From Gymnorhina tibicen (Eukaryota > Chordata > Aves > Passeriformes > Artamidae): 64,000 nt of DNA. The stretch covers positions 124,001 to 188,000 of the forward strand of contig VXAZ01008127.1 of the NCBI GenBank assembly GCA_013399875.1, in the 5' to 3' direction. The notes under the pieces are model-generated. The model was not told where the DNA came from. It searched no databases and worked only from the letters and a program-made list of their open reading frames with translations. The position numbers and the translations under genes are program-made. Below, in pieces: positions 12,101 to 22,400 of this stretch. Within the stretch, counting starts at the first letter, position 1. Each line of letters starts with the position of its first letter.

Positions 12101-15100
12101 TTTCCAACTCAGATGTCACAAATTATTGATAACTGAGGTGAGAACAACAAAAGTAGGCTGAGTTATCTTTCTGTTTCATGGAAGTGTCCTTAGATTACTG
12201 AATGTTTGCGGAACTTCCAAAGTCAGATTCAGAGAGGCTTAGCTGAGGGTGTTTCTTCCATAAATCATAGTTCCTTCCTTGGTTCTTTCCTAAATCACAC
12301 TCACCCACAACTTTGTGGGTGCCTATTACACTTACTATTACTGTCTTTTTCCTTGAAAGTGATTTTTTTTTCTTTTTTCCACTGCTACTCAGTGACTAAA
12401 ATAATTTCTCCTCTAGGAATACTGAGGATATAGTAGTTTGTGCTATACTGTACTGAGGATACAGCAGCTTGTGACCTATGCATATTTTACAGAGGCTCAA
12501 GCCACATCCACGGGATCCATCAGAAACTTTTTTGAGATTTGCAAAGCTGATGCATGCAGCTCAGTTAGTACCTTTGCTGAAAATAAGTTTTAACTAGGGC
12601 TTCCATGTTTCATCCCTTCAACAAGGGCTATTCCTTGGCAGAGCAGTCCTTCAGAATTCTGAGGTTTTTAAAACTTCAGGATAGATGTCTGGGTTTTAAA
12701 GAGACTGGGAAGAGTCACTGGCAGCGACCATGTGTACAGACAATCACTTGAGAAGAAAGAAAAGCTGTGATTTAACAACAGGAGGCTCCATGTTCTTTAT
12801 TCACCTGAAAATTCAGACTCTCTTTGTTCCTTGAGTCCTTAGAAATTGTTTATAATAGATTTTTATTGAACAAGCAAGGAAGAGCTGAAGATCAGAGAGG
12901 GAGAAACTCAGCCTCATTTAAAGAACAAAGAGAATTTCCTAGCTGGAAAGCAGCAGTCTCTGTGAATTGTTTTCCAGATTTGCCACCCATCTTTCCCTCT
13001 CCATCAGTGCAGAGTCCTGCAAAAAAGAAACAAATGGAAAGAACTGCAGCTTCTTGTGTTACTGCCCTGAGCACAGAAGGAGCTGGAGCTCATCTGGAAT
13101 CGGGCATCTCCAGAGGCTGGAGAATGCATGAGGCTGCAAATAAGCATCCCTTCATCCAACAGCTGGAGCCTGATGCATGGCTCCCCTTTGAGACAGAGAC
13201 CTCTTAGACTGCAGTCTCACCTACAGACTGCTACCCTGCAGTTCCATAACTAATCATTATTGATTTCCCATTTTAATTACTTTATTTTTCAAATATAACT
13301 TTCCATCTATGGCTTTGTTTTTAACTGAAGTAACTTGCCTTTACATTTCTAGGTGTTTTGTAAAATACTGCTTAATGCTCATACTTTTCTTTCAAAACCT
13401 TGTCTTTTCCTCTCATTCATTCTCACCCCAGTCACCTGCTTTTTTGCCACACATCAAGTGCATGCATTTAGTTGAAATGTTGGTATGTGTGACAAGCACC
13501 GTGCAAGAGAACTGCTGTGAGCTCCACCAGGGTTGATCTTCAAATCCTTGGGGTCTGTGTACAAAACCTGACCTGCACTTTCCTTCTAAGCTCTGGAGAA
13601 GCTTCTAGAGAAGACTGATGTGCTGCTGTCTTGACTCTTTCAGGGGATGACCTGATGCGCTGTGTGGATCTTTACAATCAAGCCCAGTCCAAGTGGTTTG
13701 AGGAGATGGTGACCACCACTCTGGTATGTAGCATCTAAAACTGCCACTGCAAAATTGTAATAGCCTGCAGCATTCATCGTTCACAGCTTAGTTCAGTGCA
13801 AAGCAGTGGGGAAAATTGGGTGATAAATCTCATATTGTAATTCCCGTTCTCAGTCCTAAGAAAAAACTCGTCATCAGGGGATAAGAAGAAATAATTGTTT
13901 CTTTGCAGAAGGCATTAAAGCAGTTCAGGGCTGCTTACGGGCCAGAACACTCGAATTGTCCTTAGGAAGGATGAAGTAATGCACAAGAAAAAACACAGAA
14001 GAACACACAATAAATCACCAAATCCATTTATACATTAATGAGTTTTTCTATTCCACGATTTCACAATTTTTTTTGGAGTCTCCCCAGAGCCGTCTCTTCT
14101 GCAGACTTAACAGCCCCAGTTGTCTCAGCCTGACTTGCTAAAGCTGCCTTGGAGCATCTCCATGGCCTCCTCTGGACTCAGTCCAGAAGCTGCACATCCT
14201 TCGTGTGCTGCCAGCCCCAGACCTGGCTGCAGTGCTCCAGGTGGGATCTCAGCAGGGCGGAGGGGGAGGATCACCTCCATCTACTGGCAGCGGGCTCTGC
14301 ACATTTGCCCCCGGACGAGCACCACTGGCGAGTGCACTTGGCTCAAGAGGGCAGCCCGAGCCTGCAGCTGCACAGCAGCTTTGTCAGGGGTTGAAGTCAG
14401 GCTGATGAACATTTGCAGGCCAAGTCTTGGTACGCATGAATATAAAACTGAAACTGCAAGCAGCCTGCGTCTGATCAGCTCAGGCACAGATGAGCTCATG
14501 TGGAATAACACCAAGTCGAGAGTGTCAAGGCCTGAAGAGTTTTGCTTCCTTGTGTACCTTCCTTCCTCCCTGAAGTTTCTGGTGCAGATACAGCGGCTGT
14601 TCTGCAGATGGCACGCTGGGTTTGGCGTTCTGGTCTTGCACAGCTGTGCCCTAAAAAGAGTGGGCCATTTTTTTCTGTGAGGGCAGTACCTCAGCTGGCA
14701 ACAGCAGTAGGAGCTTGGTCTGTTTTAGCCCTATCAATTCCATAAGCTGCTTTGCTCATCTTCCTCCCCAGGCCAATAATCTGCCACCTGAGATTTTTCG
14801 TGCTGGAATGAAGAATGTTTCCCAAGAGATGTGTAACGAGTTGCAGATAGCACAGGGAAGGCCACGTAGCAGCCTGCCTGCTTGGATAAGTTTTTGTTGC
14901 GCTCCACCTTGATGCTCAGGGAGTGGGCACCAGAAATGCCTTCTGAAGACAGGATTCCTGAGGTTTGGCCCCAGTGATGTGTGTGTGAATACCAAACTTT
15001 CTGTGGTACAGCAAAGGCCGTTGCCGTGATGTCTTTAAAGGCAGACTTCCACAGCGTGGTGCTGCTGCTGCTGCTGCTCAGATCATGGAATCACAGAATA

Positions 15101-16800
15101 TCCTGAGTTGGAAGGGACCCATCAGGATCACTGAGTCCAACTCCTGGCCCTGCACAGGACACCCCAGCAATCCCACCATGGGCTGCAAATACTCAGAATA
15201 TCCTGAGTTGGAAGGGACCCATCAGGATCACTGAGTCCAACTCCTGGCCCTGCACAGGACACCCCAGCAATCCCACCATGGGCTGCAAATACTCAGAATA
15301 TCCTGAGTTGGAAGGGACCCATCAGGATCACTGAGTCCAACTCCTGGCCCTGCACAGGACACCCCAGCAATCCCACCATGGGCCTTAAGAGTGTTGTCCA
15401 AATGCTTCTTGAACTCAGACAGGCTTGGACCTGTGACCACTTCCCTGGGGGTGGTCTGAGCCATACACCCCAATGTGCTGTCTGCTGCCCTGGGGAATCA
15501 CTGTCATTTCTGTAGCTAGCCATAAAGCACGTAAAACTTCTTGCAGGAAACAGATTCCCTCTTGCTTGCAGCATCTCTGAAGGCAGTGGCTCCGCTCTCT
15601 GCCTTGGTTGTCTGAGTTTTGGAACCTTTTGGAGAGGTTTGACCTTCTTTTCTGTTGCCAGGCTCAGGCTGAGATGACTGCTGTTGCTTGCTGTTTCTGA
15701 TTCTTTGCAGAGCAGAGGAATGTGCAACCACAGAGTCCAGCTCCAAAGCATGACCCTGGGGCAGTATCGCACCTACTGGCGGCCTTTTGTGTGTCATCCT
15801 TTCTCTGGGCCTCCAAGCTCAGGTTCCAGTAAAAATATGGACTTGTTTTTCTTCATGTCCAGGAGCTTGAGAGACTAGAAGTTGAAAGGGTGGAGATGAT
15901 TCGGCAGCATCTGTGCCAGTACACACAGCTGCGGCATGAGACAGACATGTTCAACCAAAGTGTGAGTGTGCTTTTTGTTTGATCTCCGTGGTCTTTGCTG
16001 CCCCTCAGCTGAGCAGAACGGGCCCTCCTGACCTGCTCTGACTGGCTTTTGTCAAAGGACATGGGAGCAGCGCCTGCAGGCAGCTTGTTAGTCTGCAGCA
16101 GTGCTGTGCTGCCTCCCTGCAGTCCTGCTCCTCCAGGACTCGCTGATCCTGGTCGTATTTCAGACTGCTGGATCACAGCTCTTTGCTGGGGGAGACACAA
16201 CCAACTGAGGTACATTTGGCCAGCATGAGCCATTTATTGGCTCTCCCAGCATGATGCGCTATTCCTTGAGGTCTTCTGTTTGTGCAGGGAAGATGCTGGA
16301 TTGTTCCACTGTTGGAGAAGGCAGTATATGTATTTTCCTTATTAAAAACTGGCTGTGTATCAAATATTAAAATACAGGGGATGCATGCTGACCTCAGTAC
16401 AGTTGTATTTGGAGTAAGGTGCAGATTGCAGGACAGGAGTCAGAGGCTGCCTGGCTGCTGCCTGGCACAGGAAGCCTTTCTCTGCTTCATGTTAGGTCTC
16501 CCTTTTCTCTGCTGACCACAAGGTTGCACATTCAGACCTGTCTTGTCCATCAAGGCTCACGTACATGCAGCTCTCTTGTCTGCAGATGCAGTGTAGGCAT
16601 GCCCACAGCTGCTCTGCATGTCAGAGCAATGACTCTCTGTTTGAAATGTGCCCTTGACATTTGAATTCTTGTTTTCTTCATTTCAGACAGTAGAACTTGT
16701 GGATCAGTTGCTTCGGAAAGTGGATCCTGCCAAAGACAGGGAACTGTGGGTAAAAGAACACAAAACTGGAGATATCCGACCTGTGGACATGGAAATATAG
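41..16800 (+). CDS. GAS7: Growth arrest-specific protein 7, C-terminal part (8 coding exons; 5' part lies left of the window)
   Basis: GAS7 is an F-BAR protein that binds membranes and actin and promotes neurite outgrowth and membrane protrusion (family knowledge). Coding exons are 41-156, 4827-4901, 7081-7159, 9874-10002, 11815-11938, 13644-13723, 15863-15961 and 16687-16800, joined in frame to 816 nt: 271 residues plus TAG. All junctions are AG/GT and all phases match. Recognisable landmarks are VSGFEILLQKQLKGKQMQKE at the F-BAR entry, KKCDHHIADLRK, the basic KKARRKSTQAG stretch, NQAQSKWFEEMVTTTLELER and the terminal GDIRPVDMEI. The part seen is nearly all F-BAR coiled coil plus the tail. 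The N-terminal SH3 and WW regions and the promoter are outside the window. Frame is intact with no premature stop. Introns of 4902-7080, 10003-11814, 11939-13643 and 15962-16686 hold nothing I recognise beyond items listed separately. Confidence 0.97.
577..783 (-). repeat. CR1 LINE 3' fragment
   Basis: It begins with ATAGAATCACAGGATGGTTT and continues with the CR1 landmarks GGGGCACCTTCCACT and CTTGGACACTTCCAGGGAT. The order shows the reverse complement of the CR1 3' end, so the element is on the minus strand, in a GAS7 intron. Confidence 0.85.
3086..3165 (-). repeat. CR1 LINE 3' fragment (short)
   Basis: AATCATAGAATGGTTTGGGT followed by TGGAAAGGACCTTAAAG is the reverse complement of a CR1 terminus. 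The homology fades after about 80 bp. Confidence 0.8.
4827..4901 (+). CDS. GAS7: GAS7 coding exon: F-BAR helix 1
   Basis: The acceptor is GAGTGTAG and the donor GG|GTAAGTG. It encodes IKIEEEYAKNLSKLSQNS followed by LAAQEE, the typical FCH-type first helix. It is 75 nt long and completes the split Arg codon of the previous exon. Confidence 0.95.
7081..7159 (+). CDS. GAS7: GAS7 coding exon: F-BAR
   Basis: The acceptor is TGTTCTTCCAG and the donor AAG|GTAAAT. It encodes LGEAWAQLKKSLADEAEVHL and then KFSSK. The 79-nt length keeps phase with both neighbours. Confidence 0.95.
8089..8216 (+). repeat. CR1 LINE 3' end, sense orientation
   Basis: Contains AAAAAACGTGTGGATGTGGC, then GGACTTGATGATCTCGGAGG and TTCCAACC near a degenerate GATTCTGTG terminus. 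This is the canonical CR1 3' end read on the plus strand. Confidence 0.8.
8318..8600 (-). repeat. Degenerate CR1-like fragment
   Basis: Phrases such as TCAGAGCAGGACTATC, TTGAATATCTCTAAGGACAA and TCTCCAGTGCTCAGCCACC resemble an older CR1 subfamily in antisense. The copy is diverged, so the ends are approximate. Confidence 0.5.
9565..9813 (+). repeat. CR1 LINE 3' end, sense orientation
   Basis: GGTTAAGATTAGATATTAGG, CAACAGGCTGCCCAGGGCA, GTGTTCAAAAAATGTGGATA and GGACTTGATGATCTTGGAAG are successive CR1 3' landmarks. The element ends about 60 bp before the following GAS7 exon. Confidence 0.9.
9874..10002 (+). CDS. GAS7: GAS7 coding exon: F-BAR core
   Basis: The acceptor is TTTTCTTCACCAG and the donor AAG|GTGGGA. 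It has 43 whole codons including EKPLLNFRENFKKDMKKCDH and IADLRKHLASRY. A CR1 fragment ends only about 60 bp before its acceptor. Confidence 0.96.
11815..11938 (+). CDS. GAS7: GAS7 coding exon: coiled coil and basic stretch
   Basis: The acceptor is ATTACTCCCAG and the donor GCAG|GTGAGTG. It encodes ALTERQKDLEMKTQQLEVKL, then SNKTEEEIKKARRKSTQAG, a heptad-like charged helix ending in a basic patch that fits membrane binding. Confidence 0.96.
12420..12480. repeat. 31-bp imperfect tandem duplication
   Basis: TACTGAGGATATAGTAGTTT at 12420 recurs as TACTGAGGATACAGCAGCTT at 12451, giving two adjacent copies with period 31 and a few substitutions. It lies within a GAS7 intron. Confidence 0.7.
13644..13723 (+). 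CDS. GAS7: GAS7 coding exon: F-BAR
   Basis: The acceptor is CTCTTTCAG and the donor CTG|GTATGT. It encodes DDLMRCVDLYNQAQSKWFEE followed by MVTTTL. It is 80 nt, phase 1 in and phase 0 out. Confidence 0.96.
14085..14300 (-). repeat. CR1 LINE internal/3' region fragment
   Basis: TTAACAGCCCCAGTTGTCTC, TGGCCTCCTCTGGACTCAGT, GCAGTGCTCCAGGTGGGATC and the following CAGGGCGGAGGGGGAGGATC match the antisense of the CR1 region just upstream of its usual 3' fragments. It explains the long plus-strand open frame here. Confidence 0.75.
15057..15079 (+). repeat. (CTG)n trinucleotide microsatellite
   Basis: About seven uninterrupted CTG/GCT units lie immediately upstream of the CR1-derived tandem array, in a GAS7 intron. 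Confidence 0.85.
15081..15470 (-). repeat. CR1 LINE 3' fragment with internal tandem amplification
   Basis: It starts ATCATGGAATCACAGAATAT and proceeds through CTGAGTTGGAAGGGACCC, CAACTCCTGGCCCTGCACAG and, after the repeats, AGAGTGTTGTCCAAATGCTT. It is an antisense CR1 of the type with the GAGTTGGAAGGGACCC terminus, lengthened by the array at 15094-15383. Confidence 0.9.
15094..15383. repeat. 100-bp tandem array, 2.9 identical copies
   Basis: CAGAATATCCTGAGTTGGAA starts at 15094, 15194 and 15294, an exact period of 100. The copies are identical base for base until the third diverges after CCACCATGGGC at about 15383. The unit is part of the surrounding CR1 plus the joint sequence CTGCAAATACT. 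Confidence 0.95.
15863..15961 (+). CDS. GAS7: GAS7 coding exon: F-BAR C-terminal helix
   Basis: The acceptor is TTCATGTCCAG and the donor AGT|GTGAGT. It has 33 codons including ELERLEVERVEMIRQHLCQY and TQLRHETDMFNQS. Confidence 0.96.
16687..16800 (+). CDS. GAS7: GAS7 terminal coding exon
   Basis: The acceptor is TTCTTCATTTCAG. It encodes TVELVDQLLRKVDPAKDREL, then WVKEHKTGDIRPVDMEI and TAG at 16798-16800. This strongly conserved tail identifies the gene as GAS7 and not another F-BAR protein. Confidence 0.97.
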   Translation, partial: TVELVDQLLRKVDPAKDRELWVKEHKTGDIRPVDMEI

Positions 16801-19184
16801 ACTGATCTATAGTTGGATGTGATGAGTCCACTGAATTAAGCAGGCTAACGGTTGTTTTTAAGGGTCAAAAGAGCATAGGGAAAAGGTTGTTTCACTACCA
16901 GACACCTTGTAATTTATGCCTGTACGGGCTATCTCTGTTCCATTTAGTCATTACAATGGTCCTCGTTGTGCTAAGCCTTAAGCACCAGACATTCCAGGGT
17001 GAAAAAAACAGATGTGTGCTTCCCACCAGAGGTTCCCAATTGCACGCAGCTTCCAGGAGAAATCTGCTTCCTGGTACAGAAAGTGCTCTGTTCTTCAGTG
17101 ACTTTGTGCTCCACCCCTTGCATGACTATCTCTATACAGTATGTTAGAACAACCATGCAGCGAGCCTCTGGCCAGCAAGGAGATAACTGAAAATGATGCA
17201 GGAGGCAAGGAAGTCCTGATCACGAATCCCAGGTCTATCACTGACTGCTTTCATGGCCACAGGCAAGTCAATTCACTCTCCTGGCTCCCCCACCTATAAA
17301 ATAAGCGTATCTTGCAGCAATGTTGTGTGGATACATTGGTTTCATACAGTGCTGTCTTTCACCACGGCAGTGAAGTGATGGCCCTTCTCCCAAAAATCCA
17401 TGGAGAAGATTCCTGTTCTTCCTGTTTTATACTCCCTCTCAGGGATACATAAACCCATGTTTATGATTTCTGTTGTAGGCCAATCAATAAGTTTGAAGGT
17501 GTTACCATCGCAGGTTTTTATCAGGAAAGACTTGGTTGTACTATACCTACCTCATTAGCTGTCAGAGTGCCCTCAATGACAGAAGGAGGTTATATTCCAA
17601 GGAATAAATGAGATGTTAAAAATCTTTCCTGCTCATGCAAGGTGTTTTTCCACAGAATCTCTTTAAAGACAGTCCTCTAACAGTTTACTTGGGATTCAGG
17701 TTTAACTTCCCTTTGTTGGTTTCTTCAGGTGAATATCACAGACTTTAGGTATTTTGAATTACCAAGTTTGTCCAGCTAAATTTTGGCTTTTTATCTTTTT
17801 GGAGCCTGATTTTCAAAGGTGCCATGAATATGTGATGCTAGATTGCATTCAGTGTAGATGTAGGTGCCCAGCACTTCTGTACCATCAGAGTCTTAACCTG
17901 AGTTTTTTTTCTACGTTACCCTTACTGCAAACCACCAAAAATTCAACACTGCTCTTAGAAAATTGTGTTACGTAGTTTGGAGACTGGTTTTGAAAAGGTA
18001 TTTATTTTCTTCTGCTGTTATTTCTGATTGATTATTCAGTGTTGCTGTTAATATATTTTTTCAGCATTTCATACAATGCAAAGATTCTTCAGATTCTTGC
18101 TTTAGATCCAGGAGAAACCTTGATTCTCACCACTGTGGCCTTTACTCAGTGTTTGCTGTGGTCTTAGCTACAATTTCCCAAATCATGCTATTTCATTTGA
18201 TCCACAGTTACGCTCCATTTTATCTCACTGTTACTGTCTTTTCCTCCCCAGCCCCAGAACTGCATCCTTCCTTTGTTCTGTTGCTGTTCCAGGTTTTTGT
18301 TCACCATCCTCCAAGTGCTGTGATTAGATTACTGGGAGTCAGTATTCCTCTTTACAAATACAAACTGAGGCACAGAAAACTCTTACCTGGAGTGTGTTTA
18401 TAACATTGCTGCAGTGGTTATTTTTCTGGTTTATTATTTCAAACTGGATTCTCTTGCATTTTTCTGTTGCTCCCTTCTTCTTAACCATCTCTTTACTAGT
18501 TCAGGTTCATTCCTGTCTTGCAAATGCCTTCACAACCCACTCCTTTGCTGCTTCATTAACCTTTATAAACCTTCAGCATCCTTTGCATGTTGGCAGTTGT
18601 AGTGTCAGGACTACTGCATGCTCAGGATCACCACTCCTGGTGTGACACCTCCTGCACTGCACTTCCCCTGCACACCTGGGAATTTGGACTACTATTTTAT
18701 TCTTGGTGTTGGAAGAGCACACTGTGATGTGAGCCTCACCTCAGTTCCTGCAGAGACCATTGCAACACCAGTTGAGTGTTTGGTTTGCCTGAGTGTCCTT
18801 TAGCTTAGTCAGAGCCTCCCTGGAATCCTCTTCTCCTTCTGTTCTTCCCTCAAGCAGGGCATTGATGATCTCTCCTTTTCAGTCTTTTTAGTGATTCACT
18901 TGCTGTCTTACTAATTTTTGGGCATACCAGTGTATACTTTTCCTAACTTTTACCTTGCACTTCAAAGGACAGGCACTTTTTTATTTTTTAAGCCACAAGT
19001 GCAAGTTGAACTTTCCAAACTTCAGTGGCCAAAATAACGTCAATATGTGAAAGCTGCATTTCAGGTTGCCCCCTGTTCTAGGCTGTATTGTAAATTGAAA
19101 TGAGCAATCTTGACAATGCCTCAGCACATTCTTGTTTTGATTGCAAAACAAAGCTAGTTGTGCACTTTATACAATATTCTCCTT

Positions 19185-19190
19185 AATAAA
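19185..19190 (+). terminator. Candidate GAS7 proximal poly(A) signal (AATAAA)
   Basis: CCTTAATAAATACCTG on the coding strand, 2.4 kb after the GAS7 stop, in an A/T-rich context. Cleavage would be expected about 10-30 bp downstream. T-rich sequence follows. Confidence 0.45.
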
Positions 19191-19361
19191 TACCTGAAAT
19201 AATCTGTTAGCAATTACACTTTATTTTTCCTCTTTCTTTAAAGATGTTTGTTATTTTATCTGTTTTGGACTGGAAATACTGTCCATTAGCACAGGTTTTT
19301 CTGGAGACTGTGCTGTGTTTTGGTTCCTCTACTAAGGTGTATTTATGCTGCTCTAAATTCT

Positions 19362-19402
19362 TGGGGGGGGGGGGGTTTGTTGTTTTTGTTTATTTGGGGG
19401 GN
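19362..19402. repeat. Poly-G tracts next to an ambiguous base
   Basis: A long run of G is followed within 25 bp by a second G run and then N at 19402. The N is the only undetermined base I noticed in the window. Confidence 0.9.
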
Positions 19403-22400
19403 TCCAGACAGTTTTCCTGCTTCTAGTTCTTGGTCCATTTGAAATGTTTTAGGGATGTGAGTTGCCCAGAGCAGTAATTCTCTTGATGGAGTCTGTATCT
19501 TTTTTTCACTTCAATAACCAGAGGAGAGCACAGGTACCTGGCTGCTGATCTTTGCCAGCCCCAGGAGACTCTGGCTTCTGCTCCACGACAGGTGAAGTGC
19601 TTCGCCCACAACACCACCTCCATCTGTATTCAGTGGAAGTTTTGCTGTTGCCTGTAAACAGTTTCCAGCTTACTTCTTTCAAAAGATGATATTCCTTCTT
19701 GGCACAGCTCTGCAGATCAGCGCTGCCTGGCTCGTTCCCTTCTGTGGCTGATGGATCCTGGACAGTGGGATGCCTTACAGCTCAGGGCGTGCTGGGGTTC
19801 CCGTGCTTCTAACAGGCAGCATCTTCAAAGAGGGTGGTGGCACGTTTAAAGGAAAGGTTCCTGCTCTCTGTCCCTAAGAAGGTAACTTTGGGAGCTGCAG
19901 CATTGCTCTGTTTGTCTTCTGCCGAGATTCGAAAACGCAGTGGAACCCAGTCTGTCTCATGCTCCTCCTAAACAGCTGCTTCTCCAGAGCAAGTTCAAGC
20001 TTGGTGTTTTATTAAAATCCTTGCATGATGCTGCATGATGATGCTGCAGTGTAACTGACTGATAGAATACCAAAGTAAGTCTCTTACCTCCATACGTACT
20101 GAGCTTGGGCAGCGTCTCATTTCACCTGGCAGCTCGCACGCTTGGTGTGAGTTTTTGCTGGTGTAGTCACTGTGGGTATCAGGTTGGCAGGGCTGTCCCA
20201 TATCTTCATATGCTCTGAGGTCACAGAGCAGGTCAGTTCTCAGTTAGTGCTGTTTGCTTTCACTGGCAGAGGTAGAACAAGTGGGAGTTTTCCTCTGGTC
20301 CTTAGCAGGTAGCTCTGCTTGCCCAGATCTCTTGAAGCCACCTGTGTTTTAGGGGTGCTGCCACACCTGTGGAGCTCCCTCTTGGTCTGAGCGATGCTGT
20401 CACACACTTTTGTCCTGTGCTGGAGGGCTCTCTGGCAATGTCCATTTCAGCCAGAGCCTTTTGGCCCTTCTCTTAGCAAAAGGGCTTCCTGAATTCCTGT
20501 GGCTTCAGACCTGTTGGGCGTCCTGACGCCAGTGCCAGAGCTGGTGAGGTGCTTGCCAGCTGTACCCGCAGCTGCCGTACAGAATGAGAACTTTTTATTC
20601 ATCATCCGTACCTTCCTGCCTGTGTCTTCAAAGCCATCTTCTGGCACAGTTGCACTTCTTTCTCTCTAAGGTATTCTGTCAGCTTATTTCCTACCAGAAC
20701 TCGTTCTGGATCCAGTGCTGTTGGCTGATTGCTGTTGGAGTTGATGAGCTGAAAGCAGTGAGTCCTTTGCCACATGGGCCAAATGCACTCTTCTCCCATT
20801 AGCGGCAAGATTCCAGTTTCTTTCTTGGAGCAATATCCAAAAAAGGCCTAATTCTCAGATTTCCAACCTGCTCCAGATTCAGTCGTCTCTGTAACTCACA
20901 CTTGTTCATCACTTCTATGGGTTGGACATCTTTTGAAAGACTTTGGTTGCTCCCTTATAGGGACGTTAGTTCGTTACTGGACACTGAAATTTTAGCAGAT
21001 AGCTTTAATTTTTTTTTTTCAATTTTAAAATACTGTAACAGCAGTGAGAATCATACAGAAGTCCCTGTTAGGTTTCTAAACTCCCTTTCCCCCATGCAGC
21101 CCTTCCTGAGCTGCTGGGGGGCAGCTGTGCTCCCCGTTGTGTTGCACAGGTAAACACTGAAATCACACTTCCTTGAGTGCCTAACAGGCAAAAGTGTGCA
21201 CTGCTTCTTTTTCCCTTTATGCAGCTCTTTTTTCTTTGCTTGAGTTGAGGGGTTTTTTTTCTCCTAACAGGAATTTTCTGTGAGGCATTCACAGGAAGCT
21301 TCTATATGCTCGTAGCAGTCGTAGTTTCTCAGGCTTTGTCAGAACCTCCTTAAAATTGTCCCTGTTTTTAATGTCATTATTTAAATACTCGCTGCAAGTT
21401 AGGCTTGTTACATACAAATGTGCATTCCTCACCTGTTCTTTGGAAGTGCTCAGCACTCCGAGATTTCTTGGAGTACAACAGGGAGCCAAGAGAAAAGTCT
21501 TTGAAAATCAGGCTAACAAACAGAAATGCACAAACCTCTTTTTTCCTTACTTGTACTCAAGTACATGGATAAAGTAAATATTGAGAAACGAGGAATACTT
21601 AATGTGTGAGATGTAGTTGCTCTCTGTGCAGCTCCCTGCAGCTCCAGTAGTGTTCTTGAGTCGGGCTGCAGTCAGAACACACCTCTGGAGTATGGACCCA
21701 CAGGTCACCTACTGATGCAGCTGTAAAAGCTCAAATCCTTAATTCTGTGACAAAGTAGCTCTGCCCATCTATTTCTTCAGTCACACACAGGGAGAGAAAG
21801 GGCACTGCTTACCCAGGTGGGTCCTTCACTACCAAGCACCTTAAGAAATCCAGACAAGCACTTTGAAGGTCCCCCTGGAATGAGTAGATGTGACTTCTTG
21901 ATGTGATTATTTGATTGTTTCCTTCTGAACTGAAAACAGATTTGCTATTTCATAGTATCTCGTGTGCTCTAGTGCAGCCTGCTGTGTCTGTTCCCAGAGG
22001 TGGCAGCAGAGCCCGGTGTCCTGGGGGCAGTCCTGGTCACCCTGACATTTCTCTCATTTGGCAAGAACTACGTCTCCAAAAGACAGCGTCAAAAATGCAG
22101 TTTCCAAAACAATGAGCTTTTCAGTTCACAGACCTTTCTGGAAAGCCTGAAGGCTTTTTGCTACCCAGTGTGTGTTGAAGTAGGAGAGTGACGTGGCAGA
22201 GGTTGCTGAAGCCTTGGCTCTGAGGGGTTCTTGCTGTGTGGACATTCCTCCCATCCTGGCACAGGGATGGGGAACGGCCCACAGGCATCCTGTGTGCATC
22301 AGAGGAGCCTGCTGGTCACGTCTACCTTAACCAGGTGGGCAAGAGTCACAGATAAATTCAGGCTAAAACCAGACACATAGGGCAGGAAGATTGTTTCCTC

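Larger units (their letters stand above)
13724..15862. other. GAS7 intron rich in CR1 and tandem repeat
   Basis: The intron carries a CR1 internal fragment, a (CTG)n tract, and a CR1 terminus whose proximal 100 bp is tandemly triplicated. No unlisted exon was found. Confidence 0.6.

Noticed and set aside
14120..14680. 186-codon plus-strand open frame
   Set aside because: Its first part is the antisense of a CR1 element and it lies inside a GAS7 intron; no domain and no splice logic.
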